A stretch of 40,320 bases of DNA from Pseudomonadota bacterium (GCA_021846965.1 JAJZWA010000033.1:1-40320); one strand, 5' to 3'; positions 1 through 9,468 are shown, counted from the first letter of the stretch. Made by a program: numbers and translations. The notes: generated by a model not told the origin, from the letters alone.

Positions 1-174
1 ATCGACAGCGGCATCCTGCGCCAGCTGATCTATTCGCTGGCCATGATCCTGATCATGCTGGTGCGCCCGAAGGGCCTGTGGCCCGCGCCCGAGCATGGCA
101 AGTCGGTGGCCTCGCTGGGCATCGGCAATGGCACGCGCAAGCCGGCTGCGGTGGCCGAAGGGGTTCAATCATGA
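1..174 (+). CDS. livM: Branched-chain amino-acid ABC transporter permease LivM (C-terminal end only)
   Basis: Partial gene: the window opens inside it. The 57 visible codons are in frame 1 and end in TGA at 172-174. They encode a hydrophobic stretch followed by the motif LVRPKGLWP, typical of the last membrane helix and cytoplasmic tail of LivH/LivM inner-membrane permeases, which form the channel for leucine, isoleucine, valine or related substrates. The identity rests mainly on context: the stop overlaps the livG start (ATGA at 171-174) and two Liv-type ATPases follow. LivM rather than LivH is inferred from the usual order livH-livM-livG-livF. Confidence 0.75.
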   Translation: MDSGILRQLIYSLAMILIMLVRPKGLWPAPEHGKSVASLGIGNGTRKPAAVAEGVQS

Positions 175-995
175 GCGCACAACTCGACGTGATCGAGGAA
201 CAGCCGCCGGCCGGAACCTCCGTGCCGACGCTGAAGGTCTCGGGGGCTTCCAAGCGTTTCGGCGGCCTGCAGGCCCTGTCGGACGTGGGGGTGGAGATCC
301 ACCGCGGGCAGATCTACGGACTGATCGGCCCCAACGGGGCGGGCAAGACCACCTTCTTCAACGTGATCACCGGCATGTACAAGCCCGACGGGGGCGAGTT
401 CCTGCTCGAGGGGCGGGCCTACAAGCCCGAGGCGGTGCACCAGGTGGCGCACGAGGGCATCGCGCGCACCTTCCAGAACATCCGCCTGTTCCCGGACATG
501 ACGGCGCTGGAGAACGTGATGGTGGGGCGCCACACGCGCACGAAGAGCGCGGTGCTGGGGGCGGTGTTCCGCACCCCGCGCTTTCGCCAGGAGGAGCGCG
601 CGATCCGCGAGCGTGCCTACGAGCTGCTGCAGTACGTGGGCATCGAGCAGTACGCCGACTATCGCGCGCGCACGCTGTCCTACGGGGACCAGCGGCGCCT
701 GGAGATCGCGCGCGCGCTGGCCACCGAGCCCAAGCTGCTGGCGCTGGACGAGCCGGCCGCCGGCATGAACGCCACCGAGAAGCTGCAGTTGCGCGAGCTG
801 CTGGTGACCATCCGCCAGGACGGGCGCACGATCCTGCTGATCGAGCACGACGTCAAGCTGGTCATGGGGCTGTGCGACCGCGTGACGGTGCTGGACTATG
901 GAAAGATCATCGCCCAGGGCGCGCCGGCCGAGGTGCAGCGCGACCCGAAGGTCATCGAAGCCTACCTGGGCGCTGGAGGAGCGGCACATGCCTGA
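171..995 (+). CDS. livG: Branched-chain amino-acid ABC transporter ATP-binding protein LivG
   Basis: A 274-residue cytoplasmic ATPase that powers the LivHM permease. Visible motifs are Walker A GPNGAGKT (residues 53-60), a family signature LSYGDQRR (169-176) in place of the canonical LSGGQ, and Walker B/D-loop ALDEPAAG (191-198). The insert after FQNIRLF and the ending with EAYLG are typical of LivG. The chosen ATG at 171 overlaps the preceding stop by four bases, which implies translational coupling; a longer reading from 78 would only add residues from inside livM. The extra ~20 N-terminal residues before the ABC core are slightly long for the family. Confidence 0.93.
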   Translation: MSAQLDVIEEQPPAGTSVPTLKVSGASKRFGGLQALSDVGVEIHRGQIYGLIGPNGAGKTTFFNVITGMYKPDGGEFLLEGRAYKPEAVHQVAHEGIARTFQNIRLFPDMTALENVMVGRHTRTKSAVLGAVFRTPRFRQEERAIRERAYELLQYVGIEQYADYRARTLSYGDQRRLEIARALATEPKLLALDEPAAGMNATEKLQLRELLVTIRQDGRTILLIEHDVKLVMGLCDRVTVLDYGKIIAQGAPAEVQRDPKVIEAYLGAGGAAHA

Positions 996-1725
996 ACAGG
1001 ACAAGGCGGCAGGAAAGCCGCTGCTGAGCATCAAGGGCCTGCGCGTGGCCTATGGCGGCATCATGGCGGTCAAGGGGATCGACTTCGAGGTGCGCGCGGG
1101 CGAGCTGGTCAGTCTGATCGGGGCCAACGGGGCGGGCAAGACGACCACGCTGAAGGCCATCACGGGGCTGCAGCCGATGGCCGACGGGGACATCGTGTTC
1201 GACGGGCAGTCGATCCGGGGCAAGCCGGCGCATGCGCTGGTGCGCATGGGGCTGGCGATGGTGCCGGAGGGGCGAGGCACCTTCACGCGCATGACCATCG
1301 ACGAGAACCTGCTGATGGGCTCGTACACCCGGGGGGACAAGCAGGGGGTGCAGGACGACATTGAGCGCGTGTTCTCGATCTTCCCGCGCCTGAAGGAGCG
1401 CCGCGCCCAGCTGGCCGGCACCATGTCGGGAGGCGAGCAGCAGATGCTGGCCATGGGCCGGGCGATGATGTGCCGCCCGCGCATGCTGCTGCTCGACGAG
1501 CCCTCGATGGGGCTGTCGCCGATCATGGTGGACAAGATCTTCGAGGTGGTCACGGAGATCGCCAGGCAGGGGGTGACCATCCTGCTGGTGGAGCAGAACG
1601 CCAAGCGGGCGCTGGAGCTGGCGCAGCGCGGCTACGTGCTGGACTCGGGCACCATGACCATGGGCGGCGAGGCCTCCACGCTGCTCGACGACCCGCGCGT
1701 GCGCGCCGCCTACCTGGGCGAGTAG
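988..1725 (+). CDS. livF: Branched-chain amino-acid ABC transporter ATP-binding protein LivF
   Basis: A 245-residue partner ATPase of LivG. Walker A is GANGAGKT (residues 45-52), the signature is MSGGEQQML (146-154) and Walker B is LLLDEPSMG (167-175). The sequence VPEGRGTFTRMT is a LivF hallmark. The ATG at 988 lies inside the last codons of livG (8-base overlap) and is preceded by GGAGGAG, a strong ribosome-binding site. It is the last gene of the transporter operon: the next gene is on the other strand, and a GC-rich hairpin lies in between. Confidence 0.93.
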   Translation: MPEQDKAAGKPLLSIKGLRVAYGGIMAVKGIDFEVRAGELVSLIGANGAGKTTTLKAITGLQPMADGDIVFDGQSIRGKPAHALVRMGLAMVPEGRGTFTRMTIDENLLMGSYTRGDKQGVQDDIERVFSIFPRLKERRAQLAGTMSGGEQQMLAMGRAMMCRPRMLLLDEPSMGLSPIMVDKIFEVVTEIARQGVTILLVEQNAKRALELAQRGYVLDSGTMTMGGEASTLLDDPRVRAAYLGE

Positions 1726-1749
1726 GGCGCAGGGGCCCCGCGGCCCCCG

Positions 1750-1768
1750 GGCCGGGCACTGCCCGGCC
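1750..1768. terminator. GC-rich perfect hairpin between convergent genes
   Basis: GGCCGGGC, a 3-base loop ACT, then GCCCGGCC: a perfect 8-bp inverted repeat midway between the convergent stops of livF (1725) and the reductase (1814). There is no T-tract on either side, so a classical intrinsic terminator is not shown; a bidirectional stop or mRNA 3'-end protector is the inference. Confidence 0.45.
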
Positions 1769-1813
1769 TGCGTTCCGAGGGGCTTGCGGCCCCCCGGAGC
1801 GCCCCCGGTCCAT

Positions 1814-2842
1814 TCACTCCGAGGGACCGGCCTTGTCGGCCTCGCTGGTGAAGGCGTCGGCGTGGAAACTGGATTCGGGCAGTCCGCAATCCCTGCCGAA
1901 ATCGGTGCGCGCCGCATCCACCATCAAGGGCGAGCCGCAGGCGTAGACCTCGTGGCCCGACAGGTCCGGCAGGTCTTCCATCACGGCCCGGTGCACGAAG
2001 CCGGTGCGTCCCTGCCAGTCCGAATCGGGCTCCGAGAGCACGGGCACGAAGCGCAGCCATGGCAGGCGGGCGGACTGGGCCAGGGCCCAGTCCATCAGGT
2101 ACAGGTCGGCGCGTCGGCGACCGCCCCAGTACAGGGTGGCCTGCCGCGTGCTGCCGTCGGCCTCCAGCTGTTCGATGATCGCCTTGATCGGGGCCAGGCC
2201 CGTGCCGGAAGCCAGCAGCACCAGCGGGCGCTCGCCCTGTTCGCGCAGATAGAAGCTTCCATAGGGGCCTTCCATGCGCAGGATGTCGCGTTCCTTGAGC
2301 CCGCCGAATACCTGGTCGGTGAACTTGCCCCCGGGCATGTGGCGAACGTGCAATTGCACCGCGGGCTGGCCGTCCGGGGCGTTGGCCATGGAGTAGCTGC
2401 GCCGGCTTCCATCGCGCAGGATGAACTGCAGGTATTGCCCGGCGTGATAGCGGAACGCCTCGTTGGCTGGAAGCTGAAGCTTCAGCACCGCGACATCCGG
2501 GGCGGGAAATTCCAGGGACTGCACGCGGCAGGGCATCTTGCGCACGGGGAACATGTCGGCCGCGGGAAGATCGGCGCACTCGATCACCACGTCCTCGCGC
2601 GGGTGCATGCGGCAGGTCAGTACCATGCCGGCGGTACGCTCCTGCTCCGACAAGGCCTTGAGCTGGTGCTGGGCCAGATCGAAGGCGCCCGAGATCCAGC
2701 GGCACTTGCAGCTGCCGCAGGCGCCGTCCTGGCAACCGTAGGGGAGGCCGATGCCCTGACGGATGGCGGCCGCCAGCACGGTTTCGGAGTCGTCGACCTC
2801 GAAGCTGCGGCCGGCGGGCTGGATGGTGACGGTACGAATCAT
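1814..2842 (-). CDS. Ferredoxin-type 2Fe-2S / FAD / NAD(P)H oxidoreductase (CDP-6-deoxyglucoseen reductase-like)
   Basis: A 342-residue electron-transfer reductase. The N-terminal plant-type 2Fe-2S domain has cluster cysteines C37, C42, C45 and C77 (GCQDGACGSC ... LTCRMHP). Next comes an FNR-type FAD domain with RSYSMANAP, then an NAD(P) domain with LLASGTGLAPIKA and the closing YACGSPLMV. Burkholderiales genomes usually label this protein CDP-6-deoxy-delta-3,4-glucoseen reductase, but no deoxysugar genes are nearby, so the true electron acceptor is unknown. The ATG at 2842 is the first residue before the conserved fold; longer readings run into the opposite gene. It is divergent from the SDR gene with only 15 bases between starts. 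Confidence 0.88.
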   Translation of the reverse strand: MIRTVTIQPAGRSFEVDDSETVLAAAIRQGIGLPYGCQDGACGSCKCRWISGAFDLAQHQLKALSEQERTAGMVLTCRMHPREDVVIECADLPAADMFPVRKMPCRVQSLEFPAPDVAVLKLQLPANEAFRYHAGQYLQFILRDGSRRSYSMANAPDGQPAVQLHVRHMPGGKFTDQVFGGLKERDILRMEGPYGSFYLREQGERPLVLLASGTGLAPIKAIIEQLEADGSTRQATLYWGGRRRADLYLMDWALAQSARLPWLRFVPVLSEPDSDWQGRTGFVHRAVMEDLPDLSGHEVYACGSPLMVDAARTDFGRDCGLPESSFHADAFTSEADKAGPSE

Positions 2843-2857
2843 GACTTCGTGATTTCC

Positions 2858-3772
2858 ATGTTGAACGCTGTATTTCGCAAACCTCGCATACTCATCGTCG
2901 GCTGCGGCGACGTCGGCCTGCGCCTGGCCGCCTTGCTGCGCCCGCGCGCGCGCCTGCTGGCCCTGAGCTCCAGCCCGCAGCGCGTGCCGGCCTTGCGCGC
3001 CGCCGGCATCGTGCCCCTGCTCGGCAATCTCGACGAGCCCGACACGCTGTGGCGTCTGCGGGCATTGGCCACGCGCGTGGTGATGCTCGCGCCGCCGCCC
3101 GCGCAGGGCGACACCGACCCTCGCTCGCGCAGGCTCGCACTGGTGCTGCGCAGCGCCATGATAGGCGGCGCGCCCCGTCGCGGCCCATTGCGCGTGGTCT
3201 ATGCCAGCACCAGCGGCGTGTATGGCGACTGCGCGGGTGCGCTGGTGCGTGAAACCCGCCCGCCGCGCCCGGCCACGGCCCGCGCGCGACGCCGCCTGGA
3301 TGCCGAAGCCCACTGGCGGGCGCTGGGCCGCGCCGGCGCCCGCGTATCGGTGCTGAGGGTGCCCGGCATCTACGACGCCCATGCGCGCTCGCCGCGCGAG
3401 CGCCTGCGACGTGGGCTTCCCGTGTTGCGGCGCGAGGAAGACGTGTTCACCAGCCACATCCACGCCGACGACCTGGCACGCGCCTTGTGGGCCGCCGTGC
3501 TGCGCGCGGCTCCGCAGCGCGTCTACCACGTCTGCGACGACACCCGCATGCTGGCGGGCGATTACCTGGAACTGGCAGCCGCGCTGCTGGGCGAGGAGCC
3601 ACCGCCCCGGCTGAGCCGCGAGCAGCTGGCCGGCAGCGCGCTGTCGCCCATGGCCCTCAGCTTCCTGGCGGAATCGAGGCGCCTGGACAACACCCGCATG
3701 CACGCCGAGCTCGGTGTGCGACTGCGTCATCCCGACGTGCGCAGCGGGCTGCGGGCGCCGCCGCAGCCCTGA
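2858..3772 (+). CDS. YeeZ-like NAD(P)-binding SDR-family protein
   Basis: A 304-residue protein with an N-terminal Rossmann motif VGCGDVGLRLA (GxGxxG), an extended-SDR-like segment VVYASTSGVYGD around residues 110-120, and a later HADDLARAL segment typical of NAD-dependent epimerase/dehydratase relatives. The whole resembles E. coli YeeZ, whose substrate is not established. The Tyr-xxx-Lys dyad of classical SDRs is not evident, so catalysis is uncertain. The start at ATG 2858 precedes the Rossmann strand by 12 residues; the reading frame stays open far upstream but only as antisense to the reductase. Its convergent neighbour is RNase E. Confidence 0.8.
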   Translation: MLNAVFRKPRILIVGCGDVGLRLAALLRPRARLLALSSSPQRVPALRAAGIVPLLGNLDEPDTLWRLRALATRVVMLAPPPAQGDTDPRSRRLALVLRSAMIGGAPRRGPLRVVYASTSGVYGDCAGALVRETRPPRPATARARRRLDAEAHWRALGRAGARVSVLRVPGIYDAHARSPRERLRRGLPVLRREEDVFTSHIHADDLARALWAAVLRAAPQRVYHVCDDTRMLAGDYLELAAALLGEEPPPRLSREQLAGSALSPMALSFLAESRRLDNTRMHAELGVRLRHPDVRSGLRAPPQP

Positions 3773-3808
3773 GGCCAGGCCGCGTACCGGCCCGGGAGGG
3801 TTCCCGGA

Positions 3809-3835
3809 CCCGGGCCCGGCAGGGCCGGGCCCGGG
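3809..3835. terminator. 12-bp perfect GC hairpin between convergent SDR gene and rne
   Basis: CCCGGGCCCGGC, loop AGG, GCCGGGCCCGGG: a perfect 12-bp stem with a 3-base loop lying between the SDR stop (3772) and the rne stop (3843). A second, shorter CCGGGA/TCCCGG repeat precedes it near 3792-3807. No T-run follows on either strand. A bidirectional transcription or exonuclease block is inferred. Confidence 0.5.
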
Positions 3836-3842
3836 GGCCGGA

Positions 3843-6800
3843 TCAGGGTGCCGGCTGCTCGTTCTCGGGCAGATCGAGTCGCGGCAGGGCCTTGCGGGTC
3901 TCCACCAGCACCAGGGGGCCTTCGTCCTGCGCGACGCGCGGCTTGCGCTCACGCGGCGCATGGCGCGGCACCGGTGCCTGGCGCGCCTTGCGACGGGCCT
4001 GTTCGACACGCTCGGGGTCGGACTGCACCCACTGCAGTCCGGCCGTTTCCACGACCGCGCGCAACTGCTCCACGGGCAGGACCTCGGCGACTACCGCGCC
4101 GACCGGTTCCTGCGCCGCGGGAGCCTCGGGTGCGGCGGCGGGCTCGATGCTCGCTGGCGTGGCCGCGGCTTCCACCGGGCGGGGGGCCTCGGGGGCCATC
4201 GCCGGGGCGGCTTGCGCCGCGGCAGCCAGGGGGAGCTCCGCCTGGGCGGCCGGCTCCACGGGAGCGGTCACCACGGCGGCCGCGGGGGCTGCCCGCATCG
4301 GCGCCGCGGCCGGCTCCTGCGCCTGCCAGGACACGGGCGCCGGGGCTGCCTCCTGGGCGGCTTCGACACGGGCGGGTTCCGACTCCCCGGATGCGAAGGC
4401 CGCATGGACCGGAGCCCCTGCGGGGGCTTCGCCTTGGGCCGGGGCCTGCTCCACCACGGCCTCGGGCAACTCCTCGTCGCCCGTTCCGGCAGCTGCCTCT
4501 TCGCCCTGCAGGCCTTCGGCCTGCGCCGCATCCTGCCCGCGGCCACGGCCGCCACGGCGGCGGCGGCGGCGGCGAGCGGGTTCCGCGCCGGAGCCTTCGG
4601 CCCCCGGGGGAAGTTCCAGCCCTGCCTGCGCGGCCTCGACGCTCTCCTGTGCGGCCCCTTCCAGGGGCTGCGAGATCGTTGCCGGAGTCTCTGTCGCCGT
4701 GGGCAGGGTCAGACCGAAGCTTTCCCAGGTCTCGACCCCTTGTTCCCCAGATTCCTCACGCTGTTCGCGCGGCGCACGGGCCGGGCGTTCGGCGCGCTCG
4801 GGCCGTTCGGCGCGCTCCGGGCGCTCGGCGCGCTCCGGACGCTCGGCGCGCTCCGGACGTTCGGCACGCTCCGGACGTTCGGCACGCTCCGGACGTTCGG
4901 CACGCTCCGGGCGATCGGCACGCTCCGGGCGCTCGGCGCGCTCCGGACGTTCGGCACGCTCCGCTCGCGGCGCACGTTCGGCACGTTCGGCACGCTCCGG
5001 GCGATCCGAGCGATCGCCGCGCTCCGCACGATCAGCGCGGCCACCGCGGCCGCGGCCGCCGTTGCCGTTGCCGGTGCCGGTGCCGTTGCCCGTGGCTGGC
5101 GCGGTCCCGCTGGCCGCGCCTGAGCGGCGAGCCTCAGCACCGTTGTCGCGAGCCTCGGAGCGTCCGCCCTGGCGGCCCTGGCCACGGCCGTCACGGCCGC
5201 GCCCGCGGCCTTCGCCACGGGGAGCCGGAGTCGCCTGCTCGGTCGCTGGGGCAGCGGCTTGCGGGGCGGCTTGCACGGGGGGCTCGGCGGGCGCCAGTAC
5301 ACGGCGCAGCCAACCGAACAGGCCTCCGGAGCTGGGCTGGGTCGCGGGCTCCGGCGCGGCGACCGCTGCCGGGGCGACGACGGCGGGAGCCTTCTCGGGC
5401 GCCGGGGCCGGGCTGGGCGCCGGGCCTTCCGGGGTGATGCCGCGCACCAGCGCCTCCTGGCGCGGGCGTTCGTCCTTGGCCTTGCGCAGGATGGTCGTCT
5501 CCTGCTCCAGTTCCTCCGCCATGCGGTAACTGGCGGGCAGGTTGTCCAGGCGCGGGTCGTCGTGCTTGAGGCGCTCGAGCTTGTAGTTCGGCGTCTCCAG
5601 TTGCTTGTTCGGCACCAGCAGCACGGCCACGCGCTGGCGCAGTTCGATCTTGGCGATCTCGGCGCGCTTCTCGTTGAGCAGGAAGGAGGCCACCTCCACC
5701 GGAACCTGCACGTGCACCGCGGCCGTGCCTTCCTTCATCGCCTCTTCCTGGATGATGCGCAGGATCTGCAGGGCGCTGGAGTCCGTGTCGCGGATGTGGC
5801 CGGTGCCATTGCATCGCGGGCAGGTGACGTAGGCGCCTTCGGACAGCGCCGGACGCAGGCGCTGACGCGACACCTCGAGCAGGCCGAACTTGGAGATCTT
5901 GCTGGTCTGCACCCGTGCGCGGTCCTGGCGCAGGCAGTCGCGCAGACGGTCCTCCACGGCACGCTGGTTCTTGGCCTCATCCATGTCGATGAAGTCCATG
6001 ACGATCAGGCCGCCGAGGTCGCGCAGACGCATCTGGCGCGCGATTTCCTCGGCCGCTTCCAGGTTGGTGCGCAGCGCGGTGTCCTCGATCGCCGTGCCGC
6101 GCGTGGAGCGCGCCGAGTTCACGTCGATGGCCACCAGCGCCTCGGTGTGGTCGATGACGATCGCGCCTCCCGAAGGCAGGTTCACCGTGCGGGAATAGGC
6201 GGTCTCGATCTGGTGCTCGATCTGGAAGCGCGAGAACAGCGGCAGGTCGTCACGGTAGCGCTTGACCCGCCCGACGTTGTCGGGCATCACATGCGCCATG
6301 AACTGGTGGGCCTGATCGTAGATGTCCTGGGTATCGATCAGGATCTCGCCGATGTCGCTGGTGAAATAGTCGCGGATGGCCCGGATCACCAGGGAGGATT
6401 CCTGGTAGATCAGGAAGGCGCCGCGTTGCGAATTGCCCGCTTCCTCGATGGCCGACCACAGCTTGAGCAGGTAGTTCAGGTCCCACTGCAGCTCCTCGAC
6501 GCTGCGCCCGATGCCCGCGGTGCGCGCGATCAGGCTCATGCCGTCGGGGTACTGCAACTGCTCCATGGTCTCGCGCAGTTCCTGGCGGTCGTCGCCCTCG
6601 ATGCGCCGGCTCACGCCGCCGCCGCGCGGATTGTTGGGCATCAGCACCAGGTAGCGACCAGCCAGCGAGATGAAGGTGGTCAGCGCGGCGCCCTTGTTGC
6701 CGCGCTCCTCCTTTTCCACCTGGACCAGCATTTCCTGGCCTTCGCGGATCACGTCCTGGATGCGCGCCTGCGAGGCGGCAACGCCTTCGCGGAAATAGCG

Positions 6801-7025
6801 CCGGGAGATTTCCTTGAAGGGCAGGAAGCCGTGGCGTTCCTCGCCGTAGTCGACGAAGCAGGCTTCCAGCGAGGGCTCCACGCGCGTCACGGTGGCGCGG
6901 TAGATATTGCCCTTGCGCTGTTCGCGGCCGACCTGCTCGATATCGATGTCGAGCAGCTTCTGGCCGTCGACGATCGCCACGCGAAGTTCTTCGGCCTGGG
7001 TCGCATTGAACAACATGCGTTTCAT
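3843..7025 (-). CDS. rne: Ribonuclease E
   Basis: A 1060-residue endoribonuclease that starts mRNA decay and matures rRNA and tRNA; it normally scaffolds an RNA degradosome at the membrane. The N-terminal half carries the S1 domain (about residues 36-118), the catalytic DNase I-like segment with [11 protein letters not shown] near residue 300 and MDFIDM just after, and the Zn-link CPRCNGTG near residue 400. From about 520 the protein is low-complexity: Ala/Pro-rich, then Arg-rich, with an 18-bp-unit minisatellite (about residues 688-748), then acidic and Ala-rich. A conserved-looking C-terminal microdomain [12 protein letters not shown] is present. The start at 7025 has GGAG eight bases upstream. 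Confidence 0.97.
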   Translation of the reverse strand: MKRMLFNATQAEELRVAIVDGQKLLDIDIEQVGREQRKGNIYRATVTRVEPSLEACFVDYGEERHGFLPFKEISRRYFREGVAASQARIQDVIREGQEMLVQVEKEERGNKGAALTTFISLAGRYLVLMPNNPRGGGVSRRIEGDDRQELRETMEQLQYPDGMSLIARTAGIGRSVEELQWDLNYLLKLWSAIEEAGNSQRGAFLIYQESSLVIRAIRDYFTSDIGEILIDTQDIYDQAHQFMAHVMPDNVGRVKRYRDDLPLFSRFQIEHQIETAYSRTVNLPSGGAIVIDHTEALVAIDVNSARSTRGTAIEDTALRTNLEAAEEIARQMRLRDLGGLIVMDFIDMDEAKNQRAVEDRLRDCLRQDRARVQTSKISKFGLLEVSRQRLRPALSEGAYVTCPRCNGTGHIRDTDSSALQILRIIQEEAMKEGTAAVHVQVPVEVASFLLNEKRAEIAKIELRQRVAVLLVPNKQLETPNYKLERLKHDDPRLDNLPASYRMAEELEQETTILRKAKDERPRQEALVRGITPEGPAPSPAPAPEKAPAVVAPAAVAAPEPATQPSSGGLFGWLRRVLAPAEPPVQAAPQAAAPATEQATPAPRGEGRGRGRDGRGQGRQGGRSEARDNGAEARRSGAASGTAPATGNGTGTGNGNGGRGRGGRADRAERGDRSDRPERAERAERAPRAERAERPERAERPERADRPERAERPERAERPERAERPERAERPERAERPERAERPERAERPARAPREQREESGEQGVETWESFGLTLPTATETPATISQPLEGAAQESVEAAQAGLELPPGAEGSGAEPARRRRRRRGGRGRGQDAAQAEGLQGEEAAAGTGDEELPEAVVEQAPAQGEAPAGAPVHAAFASGESEPARVEAAQEAAPAPVSWQAQEPAAAPMRAAPAAAVVTAPVEPAAQAELPLAAAAQAAPAMAPEAPRPVEAAATPASIEPAAAPEAPAAQEPVGAVVAEVLPVEQLRAVVETAGLQWVQSDPERVEQARRKARQAPVPRHAPRERKPRVAQDEGPLVLVETRKALPRLDLPENEQPAP
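4783..4962 (-). repeat. 18-bp tandem repeat inside rne (Glu-Arg-Pro-Glu-Arg-Ala)
   Basis: About ten in-frame 18-bp units, each encoding a variant of ERPERA, with degenerate units continuing to about 5030. Copies differ by silent changes (CGTTCG/CGCTCG) and a few Glu-to-Asp changes. The result is a long, charged, helical or disordered segment within the RNA/degradosome-binding half of RNase E. The multiple-of-three unit means copy number can vary without frameshift. Confidence 0.85.
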
Positions 7026-7680
7026 GTTCGATTCTCCATCCCGCCCTTCGGGGCGGGGTGCTTGATGGCAACAGGGTCACGAGGACCCGACGTGCACAGC
7101 AGGCTCGAATCGGAAACGACAGAGGCCACGCGGCGCCGACTCATCCCGGCGCGACGCGCAGGACGCGGATCAGGCAGGCACCGGCGCGCGCCCCACGACC
7201 GACGGCCCTGCCCGGCGCGCGGCATGGCGCTTGCGGTGGGCAGGGATCGGTGCTGGGCGGCGGGGAAAGTACGGCACGTGACTGGATCTTCTTGTCAGGG
7301 ACCACGGCTGGGCCGGGTCGGCGGGGCATTCTGTCGATTCTCAACTCGGGCTTTGCGCGAGGTATCCGCCAGGCCGCGGGGAAGACAGATCGCGCCATCG
7401 CATCGCGTGGCGCAACGGCCACTACAATGCTGCTCGTGCGTCGCATCCGGGTGCCGGAGCATTCCCAGGCGGCGCTCCCGCGGCGCGCAGCGCTCCCCGG
7501 CGGCTCGCGCATGCAAGGGCGCGGGCAGGTGCCGAAGGGCTTCATGCGCTGCGGGATGCCCGCCGAGGCGGGCCGTCGAGCGGCGGCGCGCACAGGCCAT
7601 CGCCTTGTGCGCGACTACATTCCCCGCGTAGCCGGCGTGTCGATCGAAGACATACGACGCGCGCTACGCCATTTCATTAT
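7026..7680. other. 655-base divergent intergenic region between rne and rluC
   Basis: This is the largest gene-free stretch. It must contain the rne leader (minus strand) and the rluC promoter (plus strand). I can see two hairpins close to the rne start, a TACAAT box at 7423-7428 on the plus strand, and a 67-codon minus-strand frame (7022-7225) whose TGA overlaps the rne ATG. No conserved protein or RNA family is recognised elsewhere in it. A long rne 5' UTR is known in E. coli, where it mediates autoregulation; the same is plausible here but not shown. Confidence 0.6.
7040..7088 (-). promoter_or_regulatory. Hairpins in the rne leader next to its ribosome-binding site
   Basis: On the minus strand a 7-bp stem CCCGCCC/GGGCGGG with a CGAA loop (7040-7057) sits directly upstream of the GGAG ribosome-binding site (7034-7037). 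A second 5-bp stem GGGTC/GACCC lies at 7074-7088. By analogy with the E. coli rne leader, RNase E may bind or cut here to control its own synthesis. The structure is visible; the role is inferred. Confidence 0.4.
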
Positions 7681-8778
7681 ATGCACTCCAGCCCAGCAGC
7701 CGCCAATGTGATCGCCGTCGACGAGTCGGGGGCCGGCCAGCGCCTGGACAATTTCCTGGCGCGCCGGCTCAAGGGCGTGCCCAGGAGCCACATCTACCGC
7801 ATCGTGCGTTCGGGGGAGGTGCGGGTCAACGGCGCGCGGGCCGAGGCCTCCCGCAAGCTCGAACTCGACGACCGCGTGCGCGTGCCCCCGATGTTCCTCG
7901 ATCCGGACCCGCCGGCGGCGCCGGCGCGCAGCTACGAGTTGCTGTTCGAGGATGACTGGCTGCTGGCGGTGGACAAGCCGGCGGGCATCGCCGTGCACGG
8001 CGGCTCGGGCCTGAGCTGGGGGCTGATCGAATCCCTGCGCAGCGCGCGTGGGGACCCCTTTCTGGAACTGGTGCACCGGCTGGACCGCGACACCTCGGGG
8101 GTGCTGTTGCTGGCGCGCAGGCGCAGCGCCCTGACCGCGCTGCATGCCAGCCTGCGCCGGCGCGAGGCCGACAAACGCTACCTGGCGCTGGTGGCCGGGC
8201 TCTGGCAGGGCGACGCGGTGACCGTGAGCAGGCCGCTGCACCGCTACCTCACGCCCAGCGGCGAGAGGCGTGTGCGCGTGGTCGATCCCGGGCAGGGCCA
8301 GGAGGCGCGCAGCCAGTTCCGGCCCCTGCAGCGTTTCCCCTGGCCCGATCCGCAGTGGGCCCGCCTCACCGGCGTGGCCGGGCTGACCCTGGTGGAGGCG
8401 CGCATCCATACCGGGCGCACGCACCAGATCCGCGTGCACCTGAACAGCCTGGGCCATCCCGTGGCCGGGGACGAGAAGTACGGACTGGAAGCGCTGAACC
8501 GGGCGCTGGCGCAGGGCGAGCTGCCCTCCGGGGTCGGGCGCAATCCGCGCATGTTCCTGCATGCCGCACGTCTTGCGGTGCAGCATCCGGGCGACGGCCG
8601 GGAACTGGTGCTGCAGGCCGGGTGGCCCGCCGTCGACGCGGCCTGGCTGGCGCGCCTGGCCCGGGCCTGCACGTCGGGGCGGGCGGCCGCGGAGCCGGTC
8701 GCCAGAGCGCCCGGCAGGGGTCGCTCCGGCACGGCCGCCGCAACCCGCCGGGGCCCTTCGGAGCCCGTTTCGTCATGA
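7681..8778 (+). CDS. rluC: 23S rRNA pseudouridine synthase of the RluC/RluD type
   Basis: A 365-residue RNA-modifying enzyme. The N-terminal S4 RNA-binding domain (QRLDNFLARRLKGVP, about residues 20-75) is followed by the RluA-family catalytic core with HRLDRDTSG near residue 137, whose Asp is the nucleophile, and ARIHTGRTHQIRVHL. RluC rather than RluD or RluA is chosen because rluC is classically divergent from rne, as here. The ATG at 7681 has no recognisable ribosome-binding site; a GTG at codon 10 is an alternative start. The last ~35 residues are Ala/Arg/Pro-rich and probably not part of the fold. The stop overlaps the next start (ATGA). Confidence 0.9.
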   Translation: MHSSPAAANVIAVDESGAGQRLDNFLARRLKGVPRSHIYRIVRSGEVRVNGARAEASRKLELDDRVRVPPMFLDPDPPAAPARSYELLFEDDWLLAVDKPAGIAVHGGSGLSWGLIESLRSARGDPFLELVHRLDRDTSGVLLLARRRSALTALHASLRRREADKRYLALVAGLWQGDAVTVSRPLHRYLTPSGERRVRVVDPGQGQEARSQFRPLQRFPWPDPQWARLTGVAGLTLVEARIHTGRTHQIRVHLNSLGHPVAGDEKYGLEALNRALAQGELPSGVGRNPRMFLHAARLAVQHPGDGRELVLQAGWPAVDAAWLARLARACTSGRAAAEPVARAPGRGRSGTAAATRRGPSEPVSS

Positions 8779-9443
8779 GTCGCTCCTGGGACCTCGTGGT
8801 GTTCGACTGGGACGGCACGCTGATGGATTCCACGGCGGCGATCAGCCGTGCGATCCAGGCCGCCTGCCGCGAGGTCGGCGTGCCGGAGCCCGCGACCGGG
8901 CAGGCCACCCACGTGATCGGCCTGGGATTGGTCGATGCGCTGCAGCGCGTCGCTCCCAGCCTGGACCCCTCCGACTACGAGCGCGTGGCGCGTGCCTACC
9001 GGCGGCACTATTTCGCGCATGCCGACGAACTCGTGCTGTTCGACGGCGTCGCGCCCCTGCTGCGCGAATTGCGCGAACACGGCATGCGCCTGGCGGTGGC
9101 CACCGGCAAATCCCGCGCTGGCCTGGAGCTCGCGCTCGAGCAAAGCGGGCTGCGCGGCCTGTTCGACGCCACGCGCACGGCGGACGAGACCCAGTCCAAG
9201 CCGCACCCCCGCATGCTGCTGGAACTGCTGGATGAACTGGTCGGCGACCCCCAGGGCACGCTGATGGTCGGGGACACCACCCACGATCTGCAAATGGCGC
9301 TGAACGCCGGTGTGCGATCGGTGGGCGTCAGTTACGGCGCCCATGGCGCCGAGGAATTGCGCCGTCTGCAGCCCCTGGGCGTTGCCGACTCGGTGGGGGC
9401 GTTGCGCGACATCCTGCTGGGCGTGGCAGCCCCTAAGCCCTGA
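8775..9443 (+). CDS. HAD-family phosphatase, phosphoglycolate phosphatase-like
   Basis: A 222-residue HAD hydrolase. Motif I is VFDWDGTLMDS with catalytic D11 and D13; motif II ATGKS lies near residue 113; the motif III lysine is in SKPHPRM; motif IV is MVGDTTHDLQMA. The helical cap lies between motifs I and II, as in Gph (2-phosphoglycolate phosphatase) and PpaX. Substrate cannot be read from sequence. The ATG at 8775 overlaps the rluC stop by four bases, so the two are co-translated; this rluC-HAD pairing is common in Burkholderiales. Confidence 0.88.
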   Translation: MSRSWDLVVFDWDGTLMDSTAAISRAIQAACREVGVPEPATGQATHVIGLGLVDALQRVAPSLDPSDYERVARAYRRHYFAHADELVLFDGVAPLLRELREHGMRLAVATGKSRAGLELALEQSGLRGLFDATRTADETQSKPHPRMLLELLDELVGDPQGTLMVGDTTHDLQMALNAGVRSVGVSYGAHGAEELRRLQPLGVADSVGALRDILLGVAAPKP

Positions 9444-9468
9444 GCGCCCGGCGAGCGCCCGGACTTGC

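Noticed and set aside
5259..7631. Long plus-strand open frames opposite rne (about 680 and 790 codons)
   Set aside because: They are high-GC shadows of the minus-strand rne gene, which carries intact RNase E motifs; the shadows show no conserved domain.
7058..7711. A 217-codon plus-strand frame before rluC
   Set aside because: It overlaps the rluC start in another frame, lacks a ribosome-binding site and has a composition typical of random GC-rich sequence.
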